From: Gallionellales bacterium GWA2_60_18 | Lineage (GTDB): Bacteria; Pseudomonadota; Gammaproteobacteria; Burkholderiales; Gallionellaceae | Direction of reading: 5' to 3' | DNA length: 64,000 nt | NCBI GenBank assembly: GCA_001801105.1 | Contig: MGWS01000033.1 | Span: 175,960 to 239,959 of the forward strand | Shown: positions 8,317 through 17,717 of the stretch, piece after piece | How positions within the stretch are numbered: position 1 is the stretch's first letter | Layout: every line of letters starts with the position of its first letter | Program-made: the position numbers and the translations under genes | Notes under the pieces: generated by a model | Database searches by the model: none | What the model saw: only the letters and a program-made list of their open reading frames with translations | Told to the model about the DNA's origin: nothing

Positions 8317-9918
8317 TCATTCCCCTGCCTCATCCTTATGCAATTCCCCGAACGTGATGCGGAAGCAAGCGCCCGCCATCCCGTCGTCCGCACGATATTC
8401 CAGCGATGCGCCATTCGCCTCGCATAATTCCTTCGCGATATACAGGCCGAGACCGCTGCCCTCGTCCGCCGTAGTGAAGAAAGGCTCGAACAGTTTCCCG
8501 CGATGCTCGGCGGCGATGCCGGGGCCGTCATCCCGGATATCCAGCACGATGCGCCCCCCTTCCACGCGCGCCGTCAGCATGATGCTGCCTTCCAGCCCGC
8601 GGCCATAGCGTAGCGCATTACCGCACAAATTCCACAGCACCTGGCGCAAGTGGCCGCGATCGAAGGAGACCATGATGCCCGGCGCCGACGCCAATGCGAT
8701 CACTCCGGAACCGGCCCGTTCCGTTGGCACGAACTCGTCAACGAAGGCGCGCAACAACATTTCCAGCTCAAACGCCTCCGGCTGGGCGCGGTCGCGCCGG
8801 TTCAACTGCATCACGTCCTGCACGATGCGGTTGATGCGCTGAGTATTCTCCAGCACGATCTTCAGCATCCGCTGCTGCCTGGAATCGACCCGCTCCTCCT
8901 GCAACAGCTCCGTCGCGTAGCTGATCGCCGACAAGGGATTGCGCACCTCATGCGCGATGTTCGCGGTCAGCCGCCCCAGCGCGGCCAGCTTGATCTGCTG
9001 CGCCTCGGCCTGCACGCGCTGCATATCCTCCAGAAAGATCACCGCCCCGCGCGCCGCATCGCGCTCGACCGGCACGAAACGCAGCCTGGCCTGCGCACCG
9101 GTGCCCAGTTGCAGGGTGTCCCGGCTCGCCTCGCCGGTCTGCTTCCACAACGCATACTGCCCGAACAGGATCGGGAAATTGTCCGCCAGCGAACTCCCGG
9201 GCCTGATGCTCTTGTGCAGCAGGCGCCCGGCGCTCGGGTTCATCTGCATGACCCTACCCTCTTCATCCACCACCAGCACGCCATCCTGCATGTCGCGCAT
9301 CACCAGGCGGTTGGCTTCGGACAAACTGGCCAAGTCGTGGCCTCGGCGTTGCGCCAGTTGCTGGCTGGCTACGGCATATTTTGCCAGCGTGTGCGCCAGC
9401 CAGGCGACCGCGAAATAGGAGACGCACAGCAACCCGACCTGGACATATTGCGCCACCTGACCGTCGCTGTACAACACCGCATAAGAGTGTTCGAGCAGCG
9501 CGGCGATGCTGGCCAGCGCAGCGAAGAACAGGGTGATCCTGCCGCGGCTGACCATCCCGGCCGCCGCCAGCGAGATCAGCAACAGCAGTCCGACGCTGCT
9601 CTGGATGCCGCCGCTGGCATAGGAGATCATCGACAGTCCGGCGATGTCCACGGCAATCAGTAGCGCCAGCTGCACCGTGAAACGCGGATGGCGCAACTTG
9701 ACCAGCGCGAACGAGACCGCCACCGCTACCGCATATGCGACGCATGCGGCAACAAAAAGATCCCAGTTACGATCGCCCAGCGTCAGCGCGGAGCCAAAAG
9801 CGGCGGCAAGGAACAGGAACAGGCTGGCGAGAATCAGCCGGTACAGCGTGAAATAACTCAGGGAACGCCAGTAATCGGCGATTGGCAAGGCGGTGTCAGC
9901 GGCAGGCCGGTCAGCCAT
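8317..9918 (-). CDS. pilS: Membrane sensor histidine kinase, PilS type
   Basis: A 533-residue kinase paired with the regulator just downstream (1-bp gap). The first 180 residues form about six hydrophobic segments as in PilS, followed by a PAS domain (about 195-300), a HisKA domain with phospho-acceptor His near 323 in NIAHEVRNPL, and an HATPase with the G-box GSGLGLYIAKEL. Such kinases sense signals within the membrane, pilin itself in Pseudomonas. The frame can also start at GTG 9921; ATG 9918 is preferred. Confidence 0.85.
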   Translation of the reverse strand: MADRPAADTALPIADYWRSLSYFTLYRLILASLFLFLAAAFGSALTLGDRNWDLFVAACVAYAVAVAVSFALVKLRHPRFTVQLALLIAVDIAGLSMISYASGGIQSSVGLLLLISLAAAGMVSRGRITLFFAALASIAALLEHSYAVLYSDGQVAQYVQVGLLCVSYFAVAWLAHTLAKYAVASQQLAQRRGHDLASLSEANRLVMRDMQDGVLVVDEEGRVMQMNPSAGRLLHKSIRPGSSLADNFPILFGQYALWKQTGEASRDTLQLGTGAQARLRFVPVERDAARGAVIFLEDMQRVQAEAQQIKLAALGRLTANIAHEVRNPLSAISYATELLQEERVDSRQQRMLKIVLENTQRINRIVQDVMQLNRRDRAQPEAFELEMLLRAFVDEFVPTERAGSGVIALASAPGIMVSFDRGHLRQVLWNLCGNALRYGRGLEGSIMLTARVEGGRIVLDIRDDGPGIAAEHRGKLFEPFFTTADEGSGLGLYIAKELCEANGASLEYRADDGMAGACFRITFGELHKDEAGE

Positions 9919-9942
9919 CACTCTCGATGCGCATGCGGGCGG

Positions 9943-10161
9943 CTATTTGAGATAAGCGTCGCGATGCGCCACGCAGCAGAAGAATTTCTCTTGCGACTGT
10001 ATGGCCTCGCTGCGCGGCAGGTGCACGCCGCACTGCACGCAACGCACCATGTCCTCGGTGACCGTCTTCGGCTTGTCCTGCGCGGCGACCTTGCTGCGGA
10101 ATGACCTGACCAGCAGGTAGACCACGATCACGATGGCGATCAACAATAACAGGCGGCTCAT
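9943..10161 (-). CDS. PP0621-family small membrane protein with a Cys motif
   Basis: A 72-residue protein with one N-terminal membrane helix (about 3-20) and a C-terminal soluble part carrying CVQCGVHLP and FCCVAHRD. The CxxC and CC pairs look like a small zinc or redox site. This matches the conserved PP0621 family that is often found beside PilS/PilR-type systems. Function is unknown. It sits between tatB and pilS, 22 bp after the tatB stop, probably in one transcript. Confidence 0.7.
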   Translation of the reverse strand: MSRLLLLIAIVIVVYLLVRSFRSKVAAQDKPKTVTEDMVRCVQCGVHLPRSEAIQSQEKFFCCVAHRDAYLK

Positions 10162-10183
10162 GCGGGATTACCCTCCGGGAACA

Positions 10184-10522
10184 TCAAGGCTTGCTGTCGG
10201 CGTCTTTGCGCGCCCCTGCCTGCTCCGCAGCCTGCTCCAGGTCGCGGTTGAGCTTCATGACTTCGACATCGACATCCAGCGAGGCCTTGCGCACAGACTG
10301 CTCCAGCGCATTCGCCTCATCCGTCATCTTCTGTTTCATCTGCTTGAGCTCCTGCAACTCCATGTCGTGCGTGATGTCGTTCTTCATCTTGTTGACGTAA
10401 CGTTGCGTACGCCCCCACAGATGCCCGAGCGTGCGCGCGACTTTCGGCAGGCGCTCCGGCCCGATGACCACCAGCGCGACCACCAGCACCACCATCAATT
10501 CGGAAAAGCCGAAATCAAACAT
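10184..10522 (-). CDS. tatB: Sec-independent translocase protein TatB
   Basis: A 112-residue TatB: short N-terminal membrane helix starting MFDFGFSELMVVLVVALVVI, the hinge GPERLP, an amphipathic helix and a long charged C-terminal tail. TatB with TatC forms the receptor for twin-arginine signal peptides such as that on the molybdoenzyme encoded at 22029-24653. It follows tatA by 57 bp. The usual next gene, tatC, is absent here. Confidence 0.93.
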   Translation of the reverse strand: MFDFGFSELMVVLVVALVVIGPERLPKVARTLGHLWGRTQRYVNKMKNDITHDMELQELKQMKQKMTDEANALEQSVRKASLDVDVEVMKLNRDLEQAAEQAGARKDADSKP

Positions 10523-10579
10523 CAGTCACTCCGCAATGCGAACCCGATAAAAAATGCAGGCGCGCAGCCTGCATCTCCA

Positions 10580-10801
10580 TCATGCATTGTCGTGGGTCTT
10601 GTTCTTGACTTCGCCTTCGATGGTCTTGCCACCGTCCTCGCTCAACTGCTTCGGCGGCTCCTCCTCGGTGCGCATGCCTTCCTTGAAACCCTTCACCGCG
10701 CCGCCCAGGTCGCTGCCGATGTTGCGCAGCTTCTTGGTGCCGAACACCAGGATGATGATCAACAACACGATCAGCCAATGCCAAATACTGAAAGAACCCA
10801 T
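10580..10801 (-). CDS. tatA: Sec-independent translocase protein TatA
   Basis: A 73-residue TatA/E protein: N-terminal membrane helix [20 protein letters not shown], the FGTKKL hinge, the amphipathic helix [15 protein letters not shown] and a short acidic tail. TatA oligomers form the conducting element of the Tat pore. It is the first gene of the run leading through tatB to ampD. Confidence 0.95.
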   Translation of the reverse strand: MGSFSIWHWLIVLLIIILVFGTKKLRNIGSDLGGAVKGFKEGMRTEEEPPKQLSEDGGKTIEGEVKNKTHDNA

Positions 10802-10902
10802 ACCACCCTCCTGACAAGTTTATGAACAACCACTCCAACATCTTCATACCGGGCGGAATTCCCGTCTCGGCAATTCCGGCATCTTACCTCAAACTGTCCT
10901 GT

Positions 10903-11973
10903 TCAAGCCATCAGCGCCACACTCTTCACCTGCGCGTACACCTCCATCCCCGGTGCCAGCCCGAGCTGGTCGCGCGAACGCCGCGTGATGCGCGACAACA
11001 GGGGTTGCGACTCGCCGGTCGCGAGCAGCACGTTCACCTTGTCCGGCCCTTCGTCGCGGAGCTCGGCAATGCGCGCGGCGAGGATGTTGCTGATGCTGGA
11101 ACCGTGCGGCATGGCCGTGGCCAGGCTCACGTCGCGCGCCAGCACGCGGGCGCGCACCATGCTGCCGGCGGGCTGGCGCACCCGCCCCACCCACAGGTGG
11201 CCGCCGGGGAAGTCCAGCCGGGTCAGGTGGTAGGCGTCGTCGTGTATCCCGACCGCAGCCTCGATCACCACGCCGGCATCGTCGTAATGGGCGGTGGGCA
11301 GGTCCAGCCGCGCCAGCGTCTCACCCAGCGCGCCGCCGGCGATGACGCGCCCCTGCTCCAGCAACACCAGATGGTCGGCCAGTCGCGCCACTTCATCCAG
11401 CGCATGGCTGACATAGAGCACGGGGATGTCCAACTCGCGGTGCAGGCGTTCGAGATAGGGCAAGATGTCCTGCCTGCTGGCCGCATCCAGCGCGGAGAGC
11501 GGCTCGTCCATCAGCAGCAGGCGCGGGCTGGCAAGCAGGGCGCGGCCGATGGCGACGCGTTGCCGCTCGCCGCCGGAAAGCCCCTGCACGTCCTTGCGCC
11601 CGATGAGGGAGTCCAGCCCCAGCCACTCCACCGCCTGCGCCGGCTGCACCCGGCATTCGGCAGGGGCGATGCGTTTATAGCCGTACTCCAAATTGGCGCG
11701 CACCGAAAGATGCGGGAACAGACTGGCCTCCTGGAACACATAGCCCAACGGGCGACGGTCTACCGGCATGAACGTGTTTGCGCCCTGCCAGGTCTCACCG
11801 TTCACCTGCAACGTACCCGCCGCTTTTTCCAGCCCGGCGATACAGCGCAACAGCGTGGTCTTGCCCGAACCGGAGGGGCCGAACAGCGCGCTGACGCCGC
11901 GCGCCGGGAACTGCGTATCCACGTCCAGCGAGAAGCCGGGGCGGGCGATCCGGAAGCGCGCATGGATGCTCAT
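10903..11973 (-). CDS. modC: Molybdate ABC transporter ATP-binding protein ModC
   Basis: A 356-residue ATPase that drives molybdate import. Walker A GPSGSGKTT at about 35, signature LSGGERQRVAIGRALL, Walker B RLLLMDEPLSALD and the H-loop VSHALDE are all present. The C-terminal 70 or so residues form a Mop (TOBE) molybdate-binding domain (PHGSSISNILAARI). The ATG at 11973 overlaps the modB stop (ATGA). The frame continues upstream but those codons are antisense of nothing and lie inside modB, so they are rejected. Last gene of the mo-cofactor/mod run. Confidence 0.95.
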   Translation of the reverse strand: MSIHARFRIARPGFSLDVDTQFPARGVSALFGPSGSGKTTLLRCIAGLEKAAGTLQVNGETWQGANTFMPVDRRPLGYVFQEASLFPHLSVRANLEYGYKRIAPAECRVQPAQAVEWLGLDSLIGRKDVQGLSGGERQRVAIGRALLASPRLLLMDEPLSALDAASRQDILPYLERLHRELDIPVLYVSHALDEVARLADHLVLLEQGRVIAGGALGETLARLDLPTAHYDDAGVVIEAAVGIHDDAYHLTRLDFPGGHLWVGRVRQPAGSMVRARVLARDVSLATAMPHGSSISNILAARIAELRDEGPDKVNVLLATGESQPLLSRITRRSRDQLGLAPGMEVYAQVKSVALMA

Positions 11974-12647
11974 GGATGCACCACCAGGTAACGGCGGTTG
12001 AAGGCATAGACCGCGAGCAGCATCAGGAAGGATGCCGCCAGCAGGCCGCCGGCCAGCACATGCGCGCTGGCGTAATCCATCGCCTCGGCGTGGTCGTAGA
12101 TGGCGATAGACAGCACGCGCGTCTGGCCGGGGATGTTGCCGCCCACCATCAGCACCACGCCGAACTCGCCGATGGTGTGCGCGAAGGTCAGCGTGACGGC
12201 AGTGAGCAGGCCGCGCCGCGACAACGGCAGCACGACGCTGAAGAAGCGGTCCCACGCGCCCGCACGCAAGGTGGCGGCCGCCTCGGTCATGCGCTCGCCC
12301 ACGGCGGCGAAGGCGTCCTTGAGCGGCTGCACCATGAACGGCAGCGAGTACAAGGTCGAGGCCAGCACCAGCCCGGTGAAGGTGAAGGCCAGATGATCCA
12401 GCCCCAGGGATTCCAGCAGGCCGCCGACCGGCCCGTGCGGCCCCAGCGCCACCAGCATGTAGAAGCCCAGCACCGTGGGCGGCAACACCAGCGGCAACGC
12501 CACCACGGCCTCGATCGCCACCGCCAGGCGCGAACGCGTGCGCGCCAGCCACCAAGCCAGCGGCGTGCCCAGCAGCAGCAGCACCAGCGTGGTGACGGCG
12601 GCCAGCGAGAGTGTGGTGCGCAGCGCCAGCAGATCGGCAGTGGACAT
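11970..12647 (-). CDS. modB: Molybdate ABC transporter permease ModB
   Basis: A 225-residue inner-membrane protein with about five or six transmembrane helices. The EAA loop that contacts ModC is visible (EAAATLRAGAWDRFFSVVLP) and the later helix carries HTIGEFGVVLMVGGN, typical for ModB. It starts 2 bp after modA and overlaps modC by 4 bp, so the three subunits are translationally coupled. Confidence 0.95.
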   Translation of the reverse strand: MSTADLLALRTTLSLAAVTTLVLLLLGTPLAWWLARTRSRLAVAIEAVVALPLVLPPTVLGFYMLVALGPHGPVGGLLESLGLDHLAFTFTGLVLASTLYSLPFMVQPLKDAFAAVGERMTEAAATLRAGAWDRFFSVVLPLSRRGLLTAVTLTFAHTIGEFGVVLMVGGNIPGQTRVLSIAIYDHAEAMDYASAHVLAGGLLAASFLMLLAVYAFNRRYLVVHP

Positions 12648-12649
12648 GA

Positions 12650-13423
12650 TTACTTACCCTCCTCGCCGGGCAGCACGAAACCATAGCGGCGCATCACCGC
12701 GCGTGCGGACTCGGTCGCCATATAGTCGGAGAAAGCGCGCGCCAGATGGTTGTCGCGCGCGCGCGCGAGGGTCGCGTAACCCTGCTCCAGCGGCGCATGC
12801 CATTCGGCCGGGATCAGGCTATACGCCCCTTTCCCCTGCATCACCGGAGACAGCACCAGCGACAGCGCGACGATGCCCGCATCCGCCGCGCCGGAATCGA
12901 CGAATTGCGCGGTCTGGGCGATGTTCTCGCCCAGCACCAGCCTGGCCTGCATCGCCTCCCACACGCACGCCCGCTGCATCGCCTCCCGGGCGCGCAACCC
13001 GTAAGGCGCATGCTGCGGGTTGGCGATGGCAAATCTGGCGATGGGCGCGCGCGGCAGATCCTGCAACGTCAACCCGGACAGTTCCGGCTTGAGGCTCCAC
13101 AGCACGATGCGTCCGACGGCATACGGACGCGCCGTTCCCGCAGCCAGCCCCTTGCGCTCCAATTCTCGCGGATAAGCGATGTCGGCCGAGAAATACAGAT
13201 CGAACGGGGCGCCGTTGACGATCTGGGTAAAGAACTTGCCGCTGGAACCGTAGATCACCTCGATGCTGTCACCGGGATGCTGCGCGCGGAAATTCCCTGC
13301 CACTTCGGCCATGGCGAACTTGAGATCGGCGGCAGCGGCGACGGTCAGCGAAGCGGCGCTCGCCGGGTGAACCATCAGGCCGAACAGCACCATGAGAACC
13401 AGTCGATGAAACGTGCGCATCAT
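12650..13423 (-). CDS. modA: Molybdate-binding periplasmic protein ModA
   Basis: A 257-residue periplasmic receptor for molybdate or tungstate. The signal peptide runs to about PASAASL, followed by the mature start LTVAAAADL and the binding-loop motif YGSSGKFFTQI. Later segments (FDLYFSADIAYP, FVDSGAADAGIVALS) match ModA. I start at 13423, where GAGGAG lies about 8 bp upstream; other in-frame ATGs are 13441 and 13420. It lies 23 bp downstream of mog. Confidence 0.93.
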   Translation of the reverse strand: MMRTFHRLVLMVLFGLMVHPASAASLTVAAAADLKFAMAEVAGNFRAQHPGDSIEVIYGSSGKFFTQIVNGAPFDLYFSADIAYPRELERKGLAAGTARPYAVGRIVLWSLKPELSGLTLQDLPRAPIARFAIANPQHAPYGLRAREAMQRACVWEAMQARLVLGENIAQTAQFVDSGAADAGIVALSLVLSPVMQGKGAYSLIPAEWHAPLEQGYATLARARDNHLARAFSDYMATESARAVMRRYGFVLPGEEGK

Positions 13424-13446
13424 CCTCTGCTCCTCTCTCATGACGT

Positions 13447-13989
13447 TTATCTCGGCTTGGCGTGCGCCGGACGGAATGCCTTGCATTGTTCCGGATCGGA
13501 TTCGAGATATGCGCCCTCGATCAGGTCGATGCAATAGGGAATCGCGGGGAACACCGCGTTCAGGCAGTCGTCTATCGCCGAGGGTTTGCCCGGCAGGTTG
13601 AGGATCAGGCTCTTGCCGCGTATCCCTGCGGTCTGGCGCGACAGAATGGCGGTGGGGACGAATTTCAGCGAGGCGGTGCGCATCAGTTCGCCGAAGCCCG
13701 GCATCATCTTTTCGCACACTGCTTCGGTGGCTTCCGGCGTCACGTCGCGCAGCGCGGGGCCGGTGCCGCCAGTGGTGACGATCAGGCTGCATCCTTCCAC
13801 GTCGGCGAGTTCGATCAGCGCCCGTTCGATCAGCGGTTGTTCGTCAGGGATCACCCGCGCCACTGCTTCCCACGGGCTGGTGAGCACACGCTCGAACCAA
13901 GCGCGCATGGCGGGACCGCCCTTGTCTTCGTATTCGCCGCGGCTGGCGCGGTCGGAGATGGTCAGAATGCCAATCTTTGCGATGCTCAT
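13447..13989 (-). CDS. mog: Molybdopterin adenylyltransferase (MogA)
   Basis: A 180-residue enzyme that adenylylates molybdopterin before metal insertion by MoeA. Family motifs are visible: GILTISDRASRG at the N-terminus, the nucleotide/MPT loop TTGGTGPALRDVTPEAT around residues 71-87, and NLPGKPSAIDDCL. It starts 2 bp after moeA, so the two consecutive steps are coupled. Confidence 0.95.
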   Translation of the reverse strand: MSIAKIGILTISDRASRGEYEDKGGPAMRAWFERVLTSPWEAVARVIPDEQPLIERALIELADVEGCSLIVTTGGTGPALRDVTPEATEAVCEKMMPGFGELMRTASLKFVPTAILSRQTAGIRGKSLILNLPGKPSAIDDCLNAVFPAIPYCIDLIEGAYLESDPEQCKAFRPAHAKPR

Positions 13990-13991
13990 AT

Positions 13992-15230
13992 TTACTCCCT
14001 GAATCCGATCTCGTCCTGAAACACTGTGCCGTCCAGTAGTTGCACCGTTACCTGCTCACCTGCGACGAGACCGTTACTGTCGGAGGGCACGACCAGCAGG
14101 CCATCCGCTTTCGCCATCGACAGCAGCACGCCGCTGCTTTGTGTGCCGGTGGAGCTGGCGATGTAGCCCGCCGCGTCGCGCGTCAGTTGCACGCGGATGA
14201 ATTCGGTGCGGCCCGGGCGCATCTTGATCGGATGCGCCAAGCGCGCCATCACGGTGCGGCGGTACAGGCGCGGGTTGCCCATCATACGGCGCAACGCGGG
14301 CACGACGAACTCCTCGACGCACACCATGCTGGAGACCGGATTACCGGGCAGACCGAACACCGCCGTCTTGCTCGTTGAACCGAACGCCAGTGGATGGCCG
14401 GGGCGGATCGCCACGCGCCAGAATTTCATCTGCACGCCGAGCTTTTCGATGGTCGGGCGCACATAGTCGTGCACACCGACCGAGGTGCCGCCGGACACCA
14501 GCAACACATCGTATTCCAGCCCGCGCTTGAGGTATTGCTCCAGCTCGACGGGATCATCGCGCGCGATGCCGAGCAGCACCGGTTCGATGCCGAGCGCCTG
14601 CACCTGCGCCATCAGCGCGTAGCTGTTGGAATTAGGGATCTTGTTCGGATCGACCGGATCGTCCATGCCTTCCAGCTCGTTGCCGGTAGACAGGATCGCC
14701 ACGCGCGGACGGCGGAACACATTCATCTGCGCCGCTTTCACCGTTGCCAGCACACCGATCACGCCGGGCGTGATCTCAGTCCCGACTGTCAGCACCACGT
14801 CGCCGCTGAACATGTTCTCGCCGCGCGGACGCACGTCGTTGCAGGGCTTCACTGACTTGCCGATCTCGACGCTGGTGGCCGACACTTCGCGCGTATCTTC
14901 AACGCGTATCACCGCATCCGCGCCCAGCGGCATCGGCGCGCCGGTCATGATGCGCGCGCATTGCCCGGCGGCGACGGTCTTGGTGGGCATGTCGCCGGCC
15001 TTGATGTCTTCGATGATTTCCAGTGTCGCCGGTGCATTCACCACGTCGGCGCTGCGGATGGCGAAGCCGTCCATCGCCGATACGTCGTAGGGCGGCAGGT
15101 CGCGATTGGCGCGAATGTCTTCGGCCAGCACGCGCCCGAGCGATTGCTCCAGTTTCACCGTTTCGGCACCCAATGCCGTGACCGATTCAAAAATGACGCG
15201 CTGTGCCGCGCTTACATGCAGATGTTCCAT
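13992..15230 (-). CDS. moeA: Molybdopterin molybdenumtransferase MoeA
   Basis: A 412-residue MoeA that inserts molybdate into adenylylated molybdopterin. Diagnostic segments are LPPYDVSAMDGFAI near residue 45, IMTGAPMPLGADAVI, ILSTGNEL, the MoCF-domain loop SGGTSVGVHDY, and GLPGNPVSSMV. The C-terminal domain is complete. The start is preceded by a 90-bp spacer that holds palindromic repeats; with mog it forms the late Moco pair. Confidence 0.96.
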   Translation of the reverse strand: MEHLHVSAAQRVIFESVTALGAETVKLEQSLGRVLAEDIRANRDLPPYDVSAMDGFAIRSADVVNAPATLEIIEDIKAGDMPTKTVAAGQCARIMTGAPMPLGADAVIRVEDTREVSATSVEIGKSVKPCNDVRPRGENMFSGDVVLTVGTEITPGVIGVLATVKAAQMNVFRRPRVAILSTGNELEGMDDPVDPNKIPNSNSYALMAQVQALGIEPVLLGIARDDPVELEQYLKRGLEYDVLLVSGGTSVGVHDYVRPTIEKLGVQMKFWRVAIRPGHPLAFGSTSKTAVFGLPGNPVSSMVCVEEFVVPALRRMMGNPRLYRRTVMARLAHPIKMRPGRTEFIRVQLTRDAAGYIASSTGTQSSGVLLSMAKADGLLVVPSDSNGLVAGEQVTVQLLDGTVFQDEIGFRE

Positions 15231-15260
15231 TGTTTCATTACCTCGCTTGATTCGAGTTTC

Positions 15261-15324
15261 GTAGGTCGGGTTACGCTACGCTAACCCGACCTACAGCTAC
15301 GGGCACGGCGCGCCGTGCCCCTAC
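15261..15324. repeat. Double palindromic repeat with GTAG ends between mobA and moeA
   Basis: GTAGGTCGGGTTA and TAACCCGACCTAC form 13-bp arms (15261-15273, 15282-15294). A second palindrome, GGGCACGGCGCGCCGTGCCC, fills 15301-15320 and is followed by CTAC. Read on the minus strand, the GTAG at 15324-15321 contains the stop codon of mobA. Confidence 0.85.
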
Positions 15325-15923
15325 GACAAATGATTCATCGCCTGCGCCATATCCTGCGGCGTATCCAGATCGAAGAAGCTGCGCAGTTGCGGGTCTGCCG
15401 CCAGCATCTCCTGCTCGCCCACATAGCATACCTGCAACTCGTTGAGTAGCGCGCGCAGGCTGTGCTTGCCGCTGCCATTCAACAAGCCGTGGATCTCATC
15501 CAGACAGCTTCTGGCATAGAACGCCGCCAGCGGTTGCGGGTGGCCGTGCACCAGCGGGACAACCGCCTGGCAATCGTTGCGGCATTGCGCCAGACGCTCG
15601 ATCACCGCCGGCGTGACGAACGGCATGTCGCAGGCCACCGCGAACACCCACGGTGTGGTGGCGCGCTCAAGTCCGGCGGCCAATCCAGCCAGCGGCCCGG
15701 TGTGCGCGGGGTCATCGCAGACTTGCGGCATGTCGCTTTCGGGGCGGGGCTGGCGCACGCTGACGATAACTTCGGGGAAAATTTGCTGCATGGTTGCCAC
15801 CACATGTTGCAGCAGCGTCTGCCCGTTCAGCGGCAGGTTCGCCTTGTCCTGCCCCATGCGCTTCGAGTTGCCGCCCGCCAGGATGAGCGCAGTGCAGTCA
15901 GCAATCAACGTGCGCTCCCGCAA
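15321..15923 (-). CDS. mobA: Molybdenum cofactor guanylyltransferase MobA
   Basis: A 200-residue enzyme that attaches GMP to Mo-molybdopterin, making the bis-MGD cofactor needed by DMSO-reductase-family enzymes such as the one encoded in this island. The N-terminal signature LILAGGNSKRMGQDKA (about 13-28) and ACDMPFVTP near residue 97 are clear. The TAG stop lies in the GTAG of a palindromic repeat. It is 3 bp downstream of mobB. Confidence 0.95.
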   Translation of the reverse strand: MRERTLIADCTALILAGGNSKRMGQDKANLPLNGQTLLQHVVATMQQIFPEVIVSVRQPRPESDMPQVCDDPAHTGPLAGLAAGLERATTPWVFAVACDMPFVTPAVIERLAQCRNDCQAVVPLVHGHPQPLAAFYARSCLDEIHGLLNGSGKHSLRALLNELQVCYVGEQEMLAADPQLRSFFDLDTPQDMAQAMNHLS

Positions 15924-15926
15924 AAA

Positions 15927-16436
15927 TCATTTGGTTTGGGTCAGGAAGTCCGCGATGGCGGAGACGTCTTCCAGCCCGAAGTGCGGCAGCTCGGGATAGA
16001 CCTCGTCCATGTCGGTGACGAGGGCAATCATGCTGTCCTCGATCATGCAGCGCGGTTTCTTGCCGCACTCGCGGCGCAGCACCTCGAGCTTGAATGTGGA
16101 ACATTGCGAGAAGCCTTCCGCCAGCACGATGTCGGCTTCGCCCAGAAAACGCTGCGCCAATTGTTCCGGCTCGCGTCCTTCCGTTGCATCGGCAACCACT
16201 TGCAATTGATTGGTAGTGACCAGCATGCTCATCACTGCGCCCGCTGCCTTGTAGCGATAACTATCTTTGCCCGGCGTATCCAGATCTACCTTGTGATGGG
16301 CATGCTTGATGGTGGCGACACGCAAACCCCGGCCGCTCAACTCGCCCACCAGCTTCTCCACCAGCGTGGTCTTGCCCGAACCGGAGTGCCCGACGATGCT
16401 GAACACCGGCGGCTTCATGGCTTGCAGCTTCCTCAT
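15927..16436 (-). CDS. mobB: Molybdopterin-guanine dinucleotide biosynthesis adaptor MobB
   Basis: A 169-residue GTP-binding helper of MobA. The P-loop GHSGSGKTTL is near residue 16, followed by TIKHAHHKVDLDTPGKDS, the MobB fingerprint. The start at 16436 overlaps the moaE stop (ATGA); an internal ATG (residue 7) gives MKPPVFSIVG and is also possible. Confidence 0.93.
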   Translation of the reverse strand: MRKLQAMKPPVFSIVGHSGSGKTTLVEKLVGELSGRGLRVATIKHAHHKVDLDTPGKDSYRYKAAGAVMSMLVTTNQLQVVADATEGREPEQLAQRFLGEADIVLAEGFSQCSTFKLEVLRRECGKKPRCMIEDSMIALVTDMDEVYPELPHFGLEDVSAIADFLTQTK

Positions 16437-16858
16437 GGATGCGGTGTCACCCAGGAATCACCCTGCGGGGTGATCTCTTTTTTCCAGATCGGCACGCGCT
16501 GTTTCAGCTCGTCGATCATCCAGCGGCACGCTTCCAGCGCGGCAACGCGATGCTCGGCACCCGCCGCGATGAACACGATGTTGTCGCCGCCCCTGACCGT
16601 GCCGATACGGTGCACGATGCGCGCATCCAGCAGGCCGTATTTCTCGATGGCATCGCTGCGCAGTTTCTGCATCTCGGACAGCGCCATGCTGCCGTAGGCA
16701 TCGAAGCTGATCTCCTCGACATCGCGGCCTTCCGAAAAATCGCGCGCGCAACCGAGGAACGTGCCGATGCCGCCCATGCGCTTCGAGCTGCCCTTGAGCG
16801 CGTCGATCTCTTCGTCCTGGGAAAAATCTTCGGTCTGGATTCTGACTGCTTCTTTCAT
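16433..16858 (-). CDS. moaE: Molybdopterin synthase catalytic subunit MoaE
   Basis: A 141-residue large subunit of molybdopterin synthase, which adds two sulfurs to cyclic pyranopterin monophosphate. The conserved HRIGTVRGGDNIV, AEHRVAALEACRWMID and the active-site lysine segment PIWKKE are present. It is separated from moaD by a palindromic repeat and overlaps mobB by 4 bp. Confidence 0.95.
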   Translation of the reverse strand: MKEAVRIQTEDFSQDEEIDALKGSSKRMGGIGTFLGCARDFSEGRDVEEISFDAYGSMALSEMQKLRSDAIEKYGLLDARIVHRIGTVRGGDNIVFIAAGAEHRVAALEACRWMIDELKQRVPIWKKEITPQGDSWVTPHP

Positions 16859-16896
16859 TTGCGTACCCCTGATAGCAATACCATAGCCAATCCGGT

Positions 16897-16946
16897 GTAG
16901 GAGCGCCGTAAGGCGCGAAGCCTTTCGCGGCTTCCGCCGCTCCTAC
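16897..16946. repeat. Paired inverted REP-like elements between moaD and moaE
   Basis: A left unit (GTAGGAGCGCCGTAAGGCGCG) folds on itself, and a right unit in inverse orientation (CGCGGCTTCCGCCGCTCCTAC without its outer base) closes the pair. It lies 5 bp after the moaD stop on the minus strand. The GTAG head and hairpin are typical of REP sequences. Confidence 0.85.
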
Positions 16947-16950
16947 GCAA

Positions 16951-17186
16951 TCAACCTCCGGAGAACTTGGCCATGAAGGCCACTTCGCTGTTGTCCGCCA
17001 ACTGTAGTGTCATGTCGCGCGCATGCTCGCCGTTGACCGCCATCATGGTCGCCAGACGCATCGCTTCTGGATGCTGTGCCGCCAGCGTGTCGCGCAGCCC
17101 GCCCAGTGTCAGGCCGGGCTGGAAAGCGGCACTGGTTTCGCGCTCGCCCGTTGCGGCCGCGATCGGACCGAAGAACAGCACCTTGA

Positions 17187-17190
<4 letters not shown>
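16951..17190 (-). CDS. moaD: Molybdopterin synthase sulfur-carrier subunit MoaD
   Basis: A 79-residue ubiquitin-like sulfur carrier starting [15 protein letters not shown] and ending in the required Gly-Gly (AKFSGG), which MoeB adenylylates and a sulfurtransferase converts to the thiocarboxylate. The ATG at 17190 overlaps the moaC stop by 4 bp, which fixes the start within a longer open frame. Confidence 0.95.
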
Positions 17191-17708
<518 letters not shown>

Positions 17709-17717
17709 TCGGGAATT

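Noticed and set aside
11974..12684. Long N-terminal extension of the modC frame
   Set aside because: Lies entirely within modB in another frame; the ATG at 11973 overlaps the modB stop and starts the canonical ModC sequence.
13424..13792. N-terminal extension of the modA frame
   Set aside because: Overlaps mog in another frame and would bury the signal peptide; the start at 13423 has a good ribosome site.
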